Assembly: GCA_034231615.1 (NCBI GenBank)
Contig: CM067319.1
Coordinates: forward strand, 3,882,001-3,946,000
Reading direction: 5' to 3'
DNA from: Meghimatium bilineatum
Lineage: Eukaryota; Mollusca; Gastropoda; Stylommatophora; Philomycidae
DNA length: 64,000 nt
The notes beneath the pieces were generated by a model. It saw only the letters and a list, made by a program, of their open reading frames with translations, did no database searches and was not told where the DNA came from. Positions 16,641-29,401 of the stretch are shown here, piece after piece. The translations under genes and the position numbers were made by a program. Position 1 is the stretch's first letter, and the number at the start of each line of letters is the position of its first letter.

Positions 16641-17977
16641 GGTAGACGTAACTTTATGATGCATGTTTTGTTCTTGAGGAGAGGTATCCCTGTCAGTAAG
16701 TGAGTTCTACGATAACTGCGTCCTATCAGTGAGTCAGGATATCCTAGGATAGTGACGTCCTGTCACGCACGCATTATCATAATCAGGCTTAATATTTATC
16801 TTATACAGTGTTATTTACTGCGGAGACTATAGGCTGAGAAGGAAAGCTGTAAACCCTCACATCCATCCTTGAAAACGTTGTTGTAGTTGTTCCTCCTTCA
16901 CATGTAATGATGACCATTTGTTACAACCACCACTTGTTACATTCAACTAGAGTTATGTCCCTTGACTATGAGTTTGTAGATGGCTAGTACGTCCTATTCT
17001 GGCCGTAAAAGTCATTGGACAGTTCAGGCATAGGATGACCGCTGTAAATGTGTTTTGGTTTACCTTATACTTTCTAGCTACTCTTCGTTGTTGAGATCCT
17101 CCATTTCTCCTCTTTTCACAAGATTCTGCGCATTTTTTCATTGTAGAGCGTCAAGCAGCTCTACCTTCAAAACGTAAAATTCACAAAAACAACCGTCATG
17201 CTTACTCAAGCATCCATTCACAGTTTTCTGCCTCTTTACTATTATTTCGGATTTTGAATATCAATCTATTCTAACACACATATTCTCAAAAAAGAAAATC
17301 TTAGAAAACCGACACCACATCACGCATAGCTGCAATTTATTGTCCTGCACCCTGCGACAAAGTTCATAATAATCGTTGCTTCTAAATATTGCACAGTCTT
17401 TACATGATCCTAAACGATTTTAGTGGTAATTTGACACTCTTAGCTCGGAGGTCAAGGGTGATAAAAAAGATGTCTTTTTAATGATGTCGTTTAATCTAGA
17501 ACTTGAAATAAACAATAAATAATGACAAGAAAACTGGAGACAAGATAACAATAAATCATGCACTCAAATATCCATTGACAAAAATATGTATTCAGTGATT
17601 TGAACAAGGAGACATGACACCCACTGTCGCATCACATTCAAGAACATCATTTTTCTGCATTTAAGAAACTTCCATATTGTTACAAAATTTATGGGGGGAA
17701 TCCAGGGGAGTTTTAGATGCAGTGAAGTGAACACCGATTTCAAAGAAAGCAGCCATGAAATGGTGATTGTAAAATGTAGCAAAAACTCAAACAACAGGTA
17801 AAATAATATCGTCCTCGTCAAAATGGAAATCACACATTAGGTAAATAAACAATTGTAAACAAATGCATAGATCATGTGAAATATGCACAACTATTGGTTC
17901 GGACAAATTTACATGTGATAAAATGCAAGGTCAAACAAGTTAGTTATCTTTTTATAACAAACTACAAGAGTTAAACA
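16641..17977. other. Host DNA, no gene; contains a dispersed repeat copy
   Basis: The block at about 16903..17155 (GACCATTTGTTAC... to ...GAGCGTC) is a diverged copy of 51568..51795, so it is a dispersed repeat of about 240 bp. Nothing else recognisable. Confidence 0.45.
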
Positions 17978-18219
17978 TGATTGAATATTCCTTTAATGAT
18001 TGAATATTAAAAATGATTGAATATTAAAAATGATTGAATATTCCTTTAATGATTAAATATTAAAAATGATTGAATATTCCTTTAATGATTGAATATTCCT
18101 TTAATGATTGAATATTCCTTTAATGATTGAATATTCCTTTAATGATTGAATATTCCTTTAATGATTGAATATTAAAAATGATTGAATATTCCTTTAATGA
18201 TTGAATATTCCTTTAATGC
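17978..18219 (-). repeat. 18-bp-class minisatellite grown from the SINE tail
   Basis: Repeats of ATGATTGAATATTCCTTTA with shorter ATTAAAA variants. The unit equals the SINE 3' tail sequence that follows AATGTT, so the array is an expansion of that tail. Confidence 0.88.
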
Positions 18220-18316
18220 AACATTATCACAGTCATTTTAAAAATCAAATGCTGGAAGACGAGCTTTGAACCTGGCCAGATGTGCACAAGGTAGCGCATT
18301 CATCTAGTGCGGATCC
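18220..18316 (-). mobile_element. Paralogous SINE copy carrying the empty insertion site
   Basis: On the minus strand this reads GGATCCGCACTAGATGAATG... through CCAGGTTCAAAGCTC and TTTTTAAAATGACTGTGAT, then AATGTT and GCATTAAAGGAATATTC with no insert. It matches 1062..1157 joined to 16234 onward with few substitutions and has one AATGTT (18220..18225). Confidence 0.8.
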
Positions 18317-18801
18317 AGTGTTAGCAGATCAAAAGGATCCAAAAAAGCATCTTCACGTGGTGCTCCCTGTGAAATACAGCGGCTCGTGCTGTGTTCCTAG
18401 CTTACACTTTTAGTGATCGTGTCCATGGATGCGTAGGCTGTAGATGGATTTAAAATTGAGTGCAAAAAGACAAGTAATATCTTGGACACATACAGCGGCA
18501 CTGTCTTCACACAGTGACTTAAGGCATTCCGACTCGATCAGCCGATATGCAAATGCATTTCAGGGGCAGCAAATAACATTTTCCCGATATGGGTGGGTAT
18601 CGTCACAAATATAGTAACTTGTCAGCCAGTCTCCGGAGAAGGAAGAAGGATAACATATTGAATACAGTGAGAGGGCAGCAAAGAGAGCAGCATTGCAAAT
18701 TAATCTGATGAGGAAACAAATAATGAAATCAACGAACTACTGTTTGCCGACGATCACAGTCTAATTTACGAAATGAAGTAAATTTGCACATTCACATCAA
18801 T

Positions 18802-18949
18802 ACATTACTGTTAGCATGTCAGACATTACTGTTAGCGTGTCAGACATTACTGTTAGCATGTCAGACATTACTGTTAGCGTGTCAGACATTACTGTTAGCG
18901 TGTCAGACATTACTGTTAGCATGTCAGACATTACTGTTAGCATGTCAGA
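18802..18949 (+). repeat. 21-bp minisatellite
   Basis: Seven copies of ACATTACTGTTAGCATGTCA plus G, with A/G variation. It sits directly upstream of LINE-derived sequence. Confidence 0.9.
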
Positions 18950-19700
18950 AATACAATATGAACATTAATTTAAAAACAACAGAAGTTATGAAAATTGGTA
19001 AAAATGAAACATAAATGGATACAGCAATAGACAACACCAAAATGAAACAGGTCAAAGAATTTAAATATCTAGACAGCACCCCCCCCCCCCCCAATTTCCC
19101 CGAAAATGTAAGACTAGAAAAAGAAATAAAAATAAAGCAAACACAGTAACCTCCCAACATTCACCATTTCTTCTTCGCCCAAAGAACAAGATGGAAATAA
19201 AATAACAGATAATATCTACAATTGTTATACCAGCACTCTGCTACCAATGTCAAACATGGACTGCAACAGTCACGTAGCAGAGGAAAATCGTTCGCTTTAC
19301 CTGTGAAATGAAGTGTCTGAGAAAAGCGACAATGGTTGCTAAACTAGATAAAATAAGAAACAAAGATTTAAAAAAAAATAGTACGTATAATATCATGTAT
19401 TGAACATATTGAAAGACAGCAAGTAAAATGGGTCGGTCACATTAAAAGAATGAAGTCCAGCCACATATCAATAAGAGCATATAACAAAATAATATCCAGA
19501 CATAAAGTGAAAGATAGACCACGAAAACGTTGGATAGAAAACATCACGATAACCATCAACAATCTTGAATTCGGCACAACCCAGGCGACACATCTGGCTT
19601 TAGAACGAATACTCAGCCTCCCATCCCTACGCAAAGCGGCTAATGTGGATAATATAAATCATCACCCACCTGAGGAAAGACAATAGACAACAGAGAGGTT
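18950..19700 (+). mobile_element. LINE remnant, reverse-transcriptase C-terminal part
   Basis: Broken frames read NINLKTTEVMKIGKNE, MKQVKEFKYLD, then later RPRKRWIENITITI and end near GGAAAGACAATAGACAACA. These are the usual C-terminal motifs of a non-LTR reverse transcriptase (connection region, then the 'RPRKRW' tail). A C run interrupts it at 19080. Multiple stops: a dead copy. Confidence 0.65.
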
Positions 19701-19715
19701 AGCACATCGATAGCG

Positions 19716-20219
19716 GGTTGCCTCATGTTCAACATAGAGGGTAGTACAAGGATAGTGGGTTGCCTCATGTTCAACAGAGAGGGTAGTACAAGGATAGCGG
19801 GTTGCCTCATGTTCAACAGAGAGGGCAGTACAAGGATAGCGGGTTGCCTCATGTTCAACAGAGAGGGCAGTACAAGGATAGCGGGTCGCCTCATGTTCAA
19901 CAGAGAGGGCAGTACAAGGATAGTGGGTCGCCTCATGTTCAACAGAGAGGGCAGTACAAGGATAGTGGGTTGCCTCATGTTCAACAGAGAGGGCAGTACA
20001 AGGATAGTGGGTCGCCTCATGTTCAACAGAGAGGGCAGTACAAGGATAGCGGGTCGCCTCATGTTCAACAGAGAAGGCAGTACAAGGATAGCGGGTCGCC
20101 TCATGTTCAACAGAGAGGGCAGTACAAGGATAGTGGGTCGCCTCATGTTCAACAGAGAGGGCAGTACAAGGATAGCGGGTTGCCTCATGTTCAACAGAGA
20201 GGGCAGTACAAGGATAGCG
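19716..20219 (+). repeat. 42-bp minisatellite, 12 copies
   Basis: Copies begin GTTGCCTCATGTTCAACAGA and end GTACAAGGATAGCGG. They vary at T/C and A/G positions only. The array follows directly after a LINE 3' end. Frames of 177-242 codons on both strands come from the repeat length being a multiple of three and are not genes. Confidence 0.92.
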
Positions 20220-20529
20220 ACTTGGACGAGGTGTTCACAATGTCGATGCATGATACATCGGCTAAGAGGCAGAACAAACCCGAGCCAAGCTCTACTGTAA
20301 AGTGCTTCCTGTACGTGAACCGTGCTCACAGATGAGAACAGTTTCAGTATAGGCGGACATAGGGACAATGCGTCTAATTACGCGAGACAAGTTCACCGAC
20401 AGGGGAAAACCTCGTGCGAGATAGTAGTAGTCGACCCAAGTCTAAATCCCCGATTACAGTCTATCCAAGATTGTCACATAAATCCAACATAGATACAACA
20501 TAGCACACCAAATCGTAAGACAGATGTTT

Positions 20530-20990
20530 TCTATTTTAAAACCAAGTATGTGAACATGAACAACAAAAACAGCATTATATAAAACACTCATCATACCATC
20601 ACTGGGCTACCAATGTCGAATGTGGACACTACCAGCAAAAGACAAAGGAAAACTTGTTGCAGCAGAAATGACTTAACGAAAAATTCTCGGAGTAACAACA
20701 AGAGACGTTATGAGAAATGAAAGCATCAGAAGACTAACAAACACAATGTTAATCCTGGATTATATCAGAAGACAACAGATTAAGTATTTTTGACATGGTT
20801 CCAGATTACCATCAGATAAATTCCCTCAAAAAGCCATGACATGAAATGACATACAGACATGAAGGATAGAAAACCAGGAGCAGACCATGCAGAAGATTGA
20901 TCACAGAAATAAAGTAATCAACGAAAACAAACATATATGAAGCACACAAGAACGCCATCTCCAGAGAACTCTTCTACACCTAACGCTGCA
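20530..20990 (+). mobile_element. LINE remnant, reverse-transcriptase C-terminal part
   Basis: Broken frames read LYKTLIIPSLGYQCRMWTL, RKILGVTTRDVMRNESIRRL and YIRRQQIKYF. These match the pattern of neighbouring LINE fragments (for example 44768..45046) but carry stops. Confidence 0.65.
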
Positions 20991-21094
20991 AGGGATAAAG
21001 GGGTTTAACAAGAAAAGAAGAAATAAAGATGACTACCATACAGGAATATGTTTTGACTTGTAAAGTCCAAAATCACAATGGGCAATAAAACGTC

Positions 21095-21470
21095 ACAGTG
21101 AAGAGTCGATACACGTCCATGGTCACAATGAAGAGTCGATACACGTCCATGGTCACAGTGAAGAGTCGATACACGTCCATGGTCACAGTGAAGAGTCGAT
21201 ACACGTCCATGGTCACAGTGAAGAGTCGATACACGTCCATGGTCACAGTGAAGAGTCGATACACGTCCATGGTCACAGTGAAGAGTCGATACACGTCCAT
21301 GGTCACAGTGAAGAGTCGATACACGTCCATGGTCACAGTGAAGAGTCGATACACGTCCATGGTCACAGTGAAGAGTCGATACACGTCCATGGTCACAGTG
21401 AAGAGTCGATACACGTCCATGGTCACAGTGAAGAGTCGATACACGTCCATGGTCACAATGAAGAGTCGAT
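21095..21470 (+). repeat. 30-bp minisatellite, about 12 copies
   Basis: Nearly perfect copies of GTCACAGTGAAGAGTCGATA then CACGTCCATG. Decayed relatives continue to about 21600. It follows a LINE remnant. Confidence 0.93.
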
Positions 21471-21907
21471 AATGTCGTCCATCTCACACTGAAGAGTCGA
21501 TACAAGTCTATCAGTCAAGAGTAGATACACGTCTATCGCCACTGTGAAGAGTCGAAACACGTCCATGGTAACAGTGACGAGTCGATACATGGCCATTGCT
21601 TGGCGATGGACATTATGGTTGTCACAGGCTAAGGAAGCTCGCCCGAACCAACAGCATGTCGAAAACGGTTGTACTGTGCAGGAAGTCACAAAATAACTCA
21701 GTTCCTCTGTGAAACAGCAGAACAACGTACTTGACGCACTTCGACAGAAATCATGAGAAGTTTTGTGTTGGTTATTAGAGAGCAATCGCATAATAGGAGG
21801 AATATATGAATCTGACAGGTACAGCTAACTCAACGTCTACTCGCAGTTTGAGTAAAAAATTGAATCTGGTCAAAACAGCATTCAAATATAATACAGTAAA
21901 TACTAGA

Positions 21908-21968
21908 AGGTAACATACGGGATTTGAACTAGGTCCATTGAGCTGGCTACTACGACAGGTAGAGCATT
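21908..21968 (-). mobile_element. tRNA-like SINE head
   Basis: The minus strand reads GCTCTACCTGTCGTAGTAGC... then CTAGTTCAAATCCCGTATG, an A-box-like and B-box-like pair. It is a short fragment and not a functional tRNA. Confidence 0.4.
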
Positions 21969-22135
21969 AGCAATATCCCGGACACATATTCACAAATGAC
22001 GGCAGATGTGAAACAGAAGTTGAAAGAAGAATAGGAATGGCTAAATGTACCTTCAATGACATGAGGAAAATATTAACATCTAAATACATTGCAAACAAGC
22101 TAAGAATAATAATTATAAAATGCCACATCTGTTCT
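21969..22135 (+). mobile_element. LINE remnant
   Basis: The frame reads FTNDGRCETEVERRIGMAKC and TFNDMRKILTSKYIANKLRI. It is the same reverse-transcriptase connection segment seen inverted at 25840..26130 (TNDGRCETEVKRRIWMAKC). The fragment is cut off by the GATA array. Confidence 0.75.
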
Positions 22136-22140
22136 ATATT

Positions 22141-22637
<497 letters not shown>

Positions 22638-22639
22638 TA

Positions 22640-24110
22640 AGCTGATTTTGCTGTATTTGCAATAACAAACCAGCTCCAATTGGTAACACGGTATAAGGCT
22701 GTCAGATTAACTAGAATCCATTTCTTATAAATATATTACCTCAGCCCTCTCACCTGTGCGAAACTGGAGTCTAGTGAGAACTTTATTATCACTGGGGTAT
22801 ACTTTTCTTTATCCCTGGCTGACACCGGCGGAAAGTGTTACCCGGTGTAAACTTTCAATAAATACACGGATCAATTCCACCCGTGTGCCCACCCATTGCG
22901 TAACTCAAGCCTAGGAACAAATATCTAGTGTTCTTTTGGGAGGATACACCTTTAAGCTGATTAATGGTACAAAAGGCGTACTTTGGAACTGACAAAGGTT
23001 GTATTGTGCCTTGGTCGATCTGGTTGCCGATTTGTGGTTGAGATGTGGTAACTGATTAAGTTTTGCTGGTCATGTATTGTCATCCGCTGCGGAGAAATGA
23101 ATGAGGAGGTGTTACCGTGAAAGAGTGGAAGTGGAGAGGGGGTTGTAAGTGGATTACGGGAGTGTGAAAGATGGATAGCGCGTGGTATGAATAGCAGCCA
23201 ATTGTGTTGGATATAAGCCATTTGTTGGACTCTGTGAAAGAGGGGTTAGTAAGTTAGTGTTGTCCCTATCGGTCTGGACTAGCCTGAGGTTCAAGGTGAA
23301 GAGAGGTCGCCGTTCATGTTGCACTCATTGTGCTGACAAGAGTAGAACAACTCATTAAGATTTGCATATCGACAACGACAACAACGTTGCATGCATGTGC
23401 AAATCAGGTTGTAGGAAACGATTAAGGAGGCTTCAGGGGAGAGGTTCTCTGTGCCATCCTATAGTAGGTTTAAAGTGACCCAGAAGCAACCGGATATGCC
23501 GGACCGAAAGTTTCAGATATGGTAGCGAAATTGTACACCATGATACACTATACGGAATACGATGCTCTCAAACTCCCGTTTATTAGCAGGACGCAGTCTA
23601 GATAACGGCATACATTCTGTCGTGGTTTACCACTTGTCTTTGATTTATGTCCCTATCGGCTTGACATTCCCGACTTCATCATGGCTACTGTGCCATGTTA
23701 ACTCTATATTAGATGAGGAAGTCAATTCCACTGCCAAACTCCTTAGTGGCCTCTTACGACATGCATTGCAAGTAGCAGTGTTATTATTCTTTGCTAGCCT
23801 TTTATGTACCCGACAACACACTGGCGAAAACTTTCTGCTAAAATCTGCAGAAGTTTGAGAACGAACGAAGAAAAAGAAAAAATATGTAGAAAGTTTTAAA
23901 AATGCATAGGATTCTGAGAAGGAAGAGACATGAAGAAATTAAGAGTTGACGAAGGAAATATGAATATATGTTTCCTGTGAGAAATGAAGAAAGTTTAGCG
24001 TAGGCTCAAGAAATATGAATTTAAGGACAGAAATATTACAACGTGAATCAACATCAATCTCCTCGTCGAATGGCACAGGCGATCATGGATTTCAGCAACT
24101 CTATAGAACC
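22640..24110. other. Host DNA, no gene seen
   Basis: A dispersed-repeat copy spans about 23560..23800: CTCAAACTCCCGTTTATTAG, a CGTGGTTTACCA block, then CCTCTTACGACATGCATTGC. No coding signal. Confidence 0.4.
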
Positions 24111-24114
24111 ACAT

Positions 24115-24262
24115 CTCTCATGTCCAAGATATTCTCAGCATTCTTCTAAAGAACCACATCTCTGTTGTCCAAGATACTATCAGCATTCTTCTATAGAACC
24201 ACATCTCTGTTGTCCATGATACTCTTAACATTCTTCTATAGAACCACATCTCTGTTGCTTCA
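24115..24262 (+). repeat. Short tandem repeat of about 50 bp, 3 copies
   Basis: Units share TTCTATAGAACCACATCTCT and GTTGTCCAAGATACT. The adjacent region 24495..24610 also has a two-copy repeat around ATAGCCATGCAGTATTCC. Confidence 0.7.
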
Positions 24263-24894
24263 AATGTTTCCCTATCTTGTTCATTTATTGCCCATGATTC
24301 GCATCCATATGTTATTTTACGTATTTAAGAACTGGCGTCACTGCACTCCTGTCTTACTCATAGATGATGATGATGAGGTTCTGTCACCAGCTGGCGAGGA
24401 GTATGTACTCTTAAAGCTGTCATAATTCGTACTCTCGCCCTTCTCCGGCCTACGTTTGATCCCACATTTCAGTAGTCTCTAAAATAATGATTCGTCCAGT
24501 GAATATTTATTTCTCAATAGCCATGCAGTATTCCTTACAAGATCTCACCTTTGTCCCTACTCATTTATTAATAGCCATGCAGTATTCCATATAAGATCTC
24601 ACCTTTGTCCATATTCAAAGTGCCCACAGCAAGTGCTCTTTTAATCAGCATTTCAACTTGCGTATTTCCTCGCACTCGAGCAGGACTTGGTCAAGACATC
24701 CATAGGACTCCTAGAAGGTGAGAGGTATCCATACTACACAAGTATCCCAGTTTCGTTGTTCAGAAATCAACAATCTGGCTGACATGATCATCTGTGTAAA
24801 ACAAAGGAACCCAAAATGGCATAAATTAAACCACTTCATATATAACCAATATTGAACCGACTTTCTAATAAATTATAGCAGACGTTGTGTAGTG

Positions 24895-25464
24895 GTGTAT
24901 AAGCGTCATCATTTATTGTTTACTAGCAACATATAAGCGTCATCATTTGTTGTTTACTAGCAACATATAAGCGTCATCATTTGTTGTTTACTAGCAACAT
25001 ATAAGCGTCATCATTTATTGTTTACTAGCAACATATAAGCGTCATCATTTGTTGTTTACTAGCAACATATAAGCGTCATCATTTATTGTTTACTAGCAAC
25101 ATATAAGCGTCATCATTTGTTGTTTACTAGCAACATATAAGCGTCATCATTTGTTGTTTACTAGCAACATATAAGCGTCATCATTTATTGTTTACTAGCA
25201 ACATATAAGCGTCATCATTTGTTGTTTACTAGCAACATATAAGCGTCATCATTTATTGTTTACTAGCAACATATAAGCGTCATCATTTGTTGTTTACTAG
25301 CAACATATAAGCGTCATCATTTATTGTTTACTAGCAACATATAAGCGTCATCATTTGTTGTTTACTAGCAACATATAAGCGTCATCATTTGTTGTTTACT
25401 AGCAACATATAAGCGTCATCATTTATTGTTTACTAGCAACATATAAGCGTCATCATTTGTTGTG
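24895..25464 (+). repeat. 34-bp minisatellite, about 17 copies
   Basis: Copies of CATATAAGCGTCATCATTTR then TTGTTTACTAGCAA. One alternating A/G site changes between copies in a semi-regular order, suggesting multi-unit duplications. Confidence 0.93.
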
Positions 25465-25477
25465 TAGTATCAGGAAC

Positions 25478-26250
25478 TCATCATCATCATCAAGTGCAGT
25501 CTCTGCAGAGAAGTTTGACTGCAACACACCTCAAACATCCCAGTCTCTTGTTTTGGTGGTGCACTCTGCTAGACTGTAACCTGTCCATCTCGTGATGTTA
25601 CTATCCCCCTTTCTATCTCTGTCTACCTCTTGCTCGCTTCCCTTTGACTGTACCCTCAAGTAAGATCTTCAATAAGGTGTCATGTCTTCTAATATGCCCA
25701 AAATGTTTTATTTGTTTTATATTTTATTCCATTTCACAATTATTTCTTCATTCAAAGTGTTCTTAAAACATCTTTGCCTGTTTTCTTTTACTTCCATCAT
25801 GTTCTCCCTATTTTTCTGTATATTCACACCTCAAAGGCATCAATTCTGTCGTGTAATTGTTTGTTCATTGTCCATGTTTCTGAGCCATACATTAATAGAG
25901 AATAGATTTAGTATTTTATAATTGTTTATAATTTCTTTAGATGTTAATATTCTCCTAATGTTATTTAAATAACATTTAGCCATCCATATTCTTCTTTTAA
26001 CTTCTGTTTCACATCTGCCATCATTTGTGACTATGTGTCCAAGATATTGATACTGTTTTACTTGTTGTAGTTTCTCTTCATGTATGTTTATGTTTACCTC
26101 CTGTTCTTCTGTGTCTTTGCTGATTATCATAGTTTTTGTTTTTTGAATGTTTATATCCAGTCCATATTCATTACTTGAAATTTATTGACTTGGTCTATTA
26201 GTCTTTGTAGTTTATGTTCACTTTCTACTAAAAGAACAGTGTCATCTGCA
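25478..26250 (-). mobile_element. LINE remnant with (GATGAT)-type 3' tail
   Basis: On the minus strand, frames read IISKDTEEQEVNINIHEEKL, YQYLGHIVTNDGRCETEVKR and later KGKRARGRQR and GYSLAECTT. The 3' end at 25478 is a run of GATGATGATGA. This is the same family as 53529..54120 and similar in tail to 41640..42112. It has frame breaks. Confidence 0.78.
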
Positions 26251-26494
26251 TATCTAATGTTGTTTCAGGAACACAAGAATACATACAGCATACTGTTCTA
26301 TACATGTCTAATATTGTACCGGATGTTTAACTATTCATCGCAGAAAGAAAAGATGAGACCCATCTATGTATGCCACCAATTAGTAACTCCGTCATTTTCT
26401 GAGGACCTTCCGAATCATGGACTGAGAGTGAGACACTATAACAGCCCTGTTCAACGTGTTTCCAAGATAAATATATGTTAGAATCGGATGTTAT

Positions 26495-27000
26495 ACCAGT
26501 GTATCTCTGTAGAGCTCTCTTTTGTCATCATTATCATTACCAACATCCTCATCCTCATCATCATCCATTCGGAGACGCTGAAAAAACATTGCGACCATTA
26601 CCTTGATATAATATATAAAGATAAGATAACAGAGAACAAAAAAGAACAAAAGAGAACTGATTAAAAACAAGTATCGAAAATAGAGCAAAGTCAAGAGAAG
26701 TAGAACGCGTGTAAGAAATAAACAGCAGAATATAAGATGAAATAGAAGAAGAAGAAGAAGAAGAAATAGAAGAAGAAGAAATAGAAGAAGAAGAAATAGA
26801 AGAAGAAATAGAATAAGAAGACATAGAATAAGAAGACATAGAATAAGAAGACATAAACATTTCTTCTCCTAAAAGTCAAACGCATCCAAACCTAAGGTCA
26901 CGAGTTTTCTTCAAGGACACTAATCTCCATTAACCGAACCCTGGCGCGAGTGTCAAACACTAAAAGTGTATCACGAAGTTCAATGAACGTGTATCAGACT
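26495..27000. repeat. GAA-rich low-complexity tract
   Basis: About 26740..26860 is built of AGAAGAAGAAATAGAAGAAG and AAGAAGACATAGAAT units; the flanks are ordinary. Not coding. Confidence 0.8.
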
Positions 27001-27009
27001 GCAGGAGAT

Positions 27010-27120
27010 CGAATACGTCGGTCATAAAAGAAGGCGTCATCGTCGTCATCTTTGGTTGGAGACTCAATTCCGAAGGGATCTTCTCCGACAGTTTCCACAA
27101 GCTGCGACAAAGAATAAAAA
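27010..27120 (-). other. Possible terminal exon of an unidentified gene
   Basis: On the minus strand a T-rich stretch ending TTCTTTGTCGCAG (a plausible 3' splice site) is followed by an open frame reading LVETVGEDPFGIESPTKDDD then DDAFFYDRRIRSPAV and a TGA. The composition (acidic, non-repetitive, no stops) is unlike the surrounding repeats. No upstream exon with matching phase could be fixed; a short open stretch at about 27280..27340 in another phase is the nearest candidate. It may be chance or a dead gene. Confidence 0.22.
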
Positions 27121-28019
27121 AATTAATATTTGTGAATGTTGCCCGATTTATCTCTTTTCTGGTAGCTTTTCTTTATGAGGGCCCTAGAAAAATTTTACGT
27201 TCTGCGGCGCGGCTTTCATGCGGACGTAAAGCAATCGTGATAGCTAGTAGAGCTAAGATGTTATGGTGAACAATGTTGGTTATACCTTCTTTTGGTTTCA
27301 TGGTCTCATGGAGTTCCTTGGCGTGGTAGATAGGTCGTTCACCTTCTGCTCAAGAAGATCAAACATCGCTTCCATCTCGAGGCGTCTTATTCACAAAATG
27401 GACTTTTTCGGTGACTTTTTCGATGAATTTCGACAGGAGCTACAAAGTTACGTGCTATGAGTGGTACTTGTGGTCTGCCTATTTGTTAAGAGAGCGAAGT
27501 ACATATGAGGTAACACGAGTACAACGAAAGCAGTCCTCTACACATTTTGAACCCATTTTGTCCAGGGGTCTCCATTCATTATTCTCTTGTTTCACAACAG
27601 GGTTTAACAACTGGAAGTTCATACGTGAGCCCTAACTGGTCCCAAATGTTGAGATTTTCCCTTTTGGCGGAGAATGGTAATTGGGAGGGGGGGGGGGTGT
27701 GTGTTTCAGCCGTGACCGGGTGACTGTATTAGAGACCTGTTAAATAAAACGTACACATGTTTCCGATTTGCCTGAAATGTATTTGTTGGCCTTTGGCTAT
27801 TTCTGACAAGCGACTCGAAGTATGTAAATAACGACCAACAAAACCCTAACAATAATCAAACATGTAACGAACGGGGTCCAAATTAATTTAGGTAGAAGGC
27901 ATATAATGCGTCGATAGCCACGTTTCAGCACACTGCGGACTCAGAAACGCCAGAATCTATAACAATTAATTGTTTTATAGCCGTGACCATCTTTGCTTGT
28001 TTTCATCATTATCGTTACC

Positions 28020-28037
28020 ACAACCACCACCACCACT

Positions 28038-28072
<35 letters not shown>

Positions 28073-28146
28073 TATCATCATCATCAACATCATTATCATC
28101 ATCGTCGTCGTCACCATCACCGCCGTCATCATCATCATCGTCGTCG

Positions 28147-28182
<36 letters not shown>

Positions 28183-28212
28183 ACATCATCATCGTCGTCG
28201 TCGTCACCATCA
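28020..28212 (+). repeat. (CAT/CAC/CGT) trinucleotide array
   Basis: Trinucleotide tract giving poly-His, poly-Ser, poly-Ile or poly-Asp frames in every phase. Not coding. Confidence 0.95.
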
Positions 28213-28737
28213 TTCTTATTACCATGCACTATCATCTTCATCAACAATGTAGCTAAGAAACAGCTTCCATCCGACATAAGCAGCCTGCAGAAAGAAATAT
28301 ATATTTGTGTAGACGACAGCAGCAAACACTGCAGTGCTAATGATTCTTCTCGGGAACAAACAAAAAAACTTAAATTGACAACTTCATGACCAAAAAAATA
28401 TATTGATACAAATTCCCTGACTTCATATATTTTAAAAAAATAATTAAAAATTACTTTTTTTTAGATCGCTGACTCCCAAATTATTATTTTTAGTATGAAG
28501 GGTATCTTCAACTCGCGTGAAATATGGTTTATGTTCCTTTGAGCATGAGTATACGGGAAATGAATGCCTTGTGTTGGACATTGTGTTGGGCATATTCTGT
28601 ATGGATAAGGTTCCTCAAACTTCTAATGAAGAGAACCTTCAGATTATCTCTTTGTATTTTTATATCAGTGATTTATTCAACTTTCCCTATTTCTTTTCAT
28701 TATTTCATTTTATTTTTCTACCACCATTGCTAATTAA

Positions 28738-28892
28738 AAGTTATGTTGTATGGCAAAAATAAAAAGCTATGTTGTATTTCAGAAATGAAAAGCTATGTTG
28801 TATTTCAGAAATGAAAAGTTATGTTGTATTTCAGAAATGAAAAGTTATGTTATATGTCAGAAATGAAAAGTTATGTTGTATGTCAGAAATGA
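28738..28892 (+). repeat. 25-bp minisatellite, about 6 copies
   Basis: Units of AAAAGTTATGTTGTATTTCA then GAAATG. It ends next to a dispersed-repeat copy (CTCCTGCAGATTAGCGGGAT at 28921). Confidence 0.88.
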
Positions 28893-29401
28893 CTCTTTTT
28901 CTTCTGTGTTCCTTTTCACACTCCTGCAGATTAGCGGGATCTAGTCAGGAGAACGGATTGCAATGTGTCATGGTTTACAGCGTGACCACATTATCTGCAT
29001 CATTTAGGCCAGGCATATCCAATGTTTGTTTGATTGTCATTATCAAGTGACACATTCTATCCAGAACATTGTCTTCGTCGTGGATGCTCTGAACGCCTCT
29101 GTGTTCCAGGCAAGCAGGACTGCATTGGCCAGAGACATGTGCATACATCCTTCGATCTATTCATCTATTCGCTAAACCTTTTGTTGCCTCCCAGCGTCAG
29201 GGGTAGAAGAGTTTGCTGGAGACATCCCTCTTGTGTGATGAGTATATTGTGGACTTTGTCGTCTCTTTTATTTCGATGGTTCATCGTTTTCGTGGTTGCC
29301 CTAAAAAACTTCCTTCGCTGTATCGGTGTAGCATAGCTTGTTCATTCTTCGATGACCGTCATTATCTCCAGGAATTGCGAGCCACTTGCTCTTCTTTCTT
29401 A

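Noticed and set aside
19640-20368. 242- and 191-codon frames on both strands
   Set aside because: Entirely made of a 42-bp tandem repeat; the unit is a multiple of three, so frames stay open automatically.
24895-25464. CRISPR-like regular repeats
   Set aside because: Units are contiguous with no unique spacers; eukaryotic minisatellite, not a CRISPR array.
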